Assembly: GCA_023438965.1 (NCBI GenBank)
Contig: JAEXPB010000248.1
Location: 1-8,983 of the forward strand
DNA length: 8,983 nt
From: Bacillota bacterium
GTDB taxonomy: Bacteria > Bacillota > Clostridia > Saccharofermentanales > UBA5734
Direction: 5' to 3'
Part shown: positions 8,035 to 8,983 of the stretch, piece by piece
Layout: every line of letters begins with the position of its first letter
Numbering within the stretch: the first letter of the stretch is position 1
Made by a program: the position numbers and the translations under genes
The notes under the pieces: model-generated
The model's database searches: none
What the model was told of the DNA's origin: nothing
What the model saw: the letters and a program-made list of their open reading frames with translations, nothing else

Positions 8035-8983
8035 TGGGTTTCTCCTTGATCAACAGGCCTTCGCTCAGGTTGTTGGTCGGATTGAGGACCACCCGGTCGC
8101 CGGCCTGTAGGCCGGATATGACCTGAGCGTACAAATCCGATTGGATGCCCGGGGTGAACACCCGCCGAACCAGGCGATTGTCAGCGCCGACCACAAAGAC
8201 ATAATATTCGCCCAATTCCTTTTTCATGGCTTCCGCCGGCAACAACAGGACATTCGCAGCAGATGCGGTCTGAATTTCGGCATCCAGATTGAAGCCCAGG
8301 GTCAGGTCGCTCAGATTGTCGCCTTCAATGCTCATCTCCAGATCGATCATCGGTTCCGAGCTGAGCACGCTGGAAGATGACATGCTGCCCAGCAGGCTGC
8401 CCGAGCTGTTTCCCGTCAGGCTGACATTGCTGGCAATACGGCCTTTGTAGGTAATCTTCCCCTGCCAGGTCCGGTTGTCCTGCGTATAGGTCACCGGCAT
8501 GCCGACGGCCAGCTTCGCCGAATCATAGCGATTGGCCTGGAAAAAAGCCTTCGGGTGGGTGTTGTCATAGATGACGATGACCGGATCCGAGCCAGCGGCC
8601 AGACTGCTGAGCGAAGCGGCGGAAGGACTGGACGATGAGCCGGATGACGAACCGCCGAGCAAGCTGCTCAGCGAATTGCCCAGGGAGCCGCTGAGTGAGC
8701 TGTTGAGTGAACTGCCGGCTGCGCCGACATACTCGCCGGGCTTCGCGTTGACCTGGGCGACGACGCCGTCGATCTCGGCATATAGGGTTTCCTTGGCGTT
8801 GTCCACAGCCGACTGCGCCAGCGCCTCGGCCTGTCTGGCCTGGGCTGCGGCGGTCGCCGCTGAGGAAACCAGGCTGGTCACCTGGCTGGCCGCGCTGCTG
8901 CCGCCCAACAGGCCGCTCAGGGTCGAGGTGCTGGTCAGGCTGCCCAGCAGGCCGCTCAGGGCGTTGCTCATTTTCGTGACGCG
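8027..8983 (-). CDS. Membrane-fusion (HlyD/MacA/YknX-like) subunit, partial at the right edge
   Basis: Periplasmic-adaptor-type subunit of the exporter. The frame is open to the right edge, and the first Met (8971) has no ribosome site before it. The N-terminal anchor, first lipoyl half and first coiled helix expected of the family are absent, so the gene begins beyond the window. Numbering from that Met, residues 42-63 look like the end of a coiled-coil helix. LYAEIDGVVAQVNAKPGEYV (63-82) is the second half of a biotinyl-lipoyl-like domain, and 129-180 and 207-235 form the beta-barrel region. The C-terminal part (240-309, with LLLPAEAM and GLQAGDRVVL) is the membrane-proximal domain. Three Ser/Gly/Leu-rich stretches (about 4-37, 84-128, 186-206) interrupt these domains, which is unusual. 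The stop overlaps the ATPase start by 8 bp. Confidence 0.88.
   Translation of the reverse strand, partial: RVTKMSNALSGLLGSLTSTSTLSGLLGGSSAASQVTSLVSSAATAAAQARQAEALAQSAVDNAKETLYAEIDGVVAQVNAKPGEYVGAAGSSLNSSLSGSLGNSLSSLLGGSSSGSSSSPSAASLSSLAAGSDPVIVIYDNTHPKAFFQANRYDSAKLAVGMPVTYTQDNRTWQGKITYKGRIASNVSLTGNSSGSLLGSMSSSSVLSSEPMIDLEMSIEGDNLSDLTLGFNLDAEIQTASAANVLLLPAEAMKKELGEYYVFVVGADNRLVRRVFTPGIQSDLYAQVISGLQAGDRVVLNPTNNLSEGLLIKEKPNG
8909..8961. repeat. Direct repeat encoding LSGLLG in the fusion protein
   Basis: CAGGCCGCTCAGGG occurs at 8909-8922 and again at 8948-8961, offset by 39 bases (13 codons). On the minus strand both copies encode the LSGLL part of LSGLLG, once at residues 5-10 and once at 18-23 of the visible protein. 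It suggests local duplication within the Ser/Gly/Leu-rich segment. Confidence 0.7.

Noticed and set aside
8027..8971. Complete fusion-protein gene starting at the Met at 8971
   Set aside because: There is no ribosome site, the frame stays open to the edge, and the N-terminal anchor and first lipoyl half are missing.

Overview
The window carries a textbook Firmicutes (Bacillota) class III heat-shock operon, ctsR-mcsA-mcsB-clpC, on the minus strand. Next to it is a MacAB/YknXYZ-type ABC exporter, also on the minus strand. The DNA is visibly GC-rich in the coding regions, strong AGGAGG-type ribosome binding sites precede most genes, and the CtsR/McsA/McsB set is complete. This points to a high-GC low-temperature-unspecialised Firmicute, most likely class Clostridia. 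The CpXC gene fits that, but I cannot name a genus.

Layout in transcription order on the minus strand (right to left). (1) 8983-6009 holds an exporter operon: the 3' part of a membrane-fusion (HlyD/MacA-like) gene that runs off the right edge, an ATPase, and a MacB/FtsX-type permease. These are tightly packed, with an 8-bp overlap and then a 4-bp gap. (2) 6008-5900 is a compact regulatory gap with a consensus sigma-A promoter (TTGACA, 16 bp, TATAAT) and a perfect CtsR heptad-repeat operator covering the start of the transcript. (3) 5899-1092 is ctsR, mcsA, mcsB and clpC. mcsA and mcsB overlap by ATGA. (4) 1044-382 is a CpXC zinc-ribbon-like protein, probably the last gene of the same transcript. 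(5) 296-327 is a hairpin that likely terminates this transcript. It would also serve the convergent plus-strand gene, of which only the last 90 codons (2-274) are in the window and which looks like an integral membrane transporter.

How the genes work together: CtsR represses the operon at normal temperature. McsB (protein arginine kinase, activated by the zinc protein McsA) marks proteins with phosphoarginine, and ClpC (with ClpP, not in the window) unfolds and degrades marked proteins. The residues expected for this pathway are present: the CtsR glycine-rich wing, the McsB active-site CPTN motif and RDxxRA phosphoarginine-sensing motif, the two N-domain EHLL glutamates of ClpC, and the ClpC IGF loop for ClpP docking.

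I do not see a wholly new system here. The points most worth attention are the CpXC gene attached to the proteolysis operon, an enlarged low-complexity linker and C-terminal tail in ClpC, repeated Ser/Gly/Leu-rich insertions in the membrane-fusion protein, and the absence of any visible terminator between the exporter operon and the ctsR promoter.
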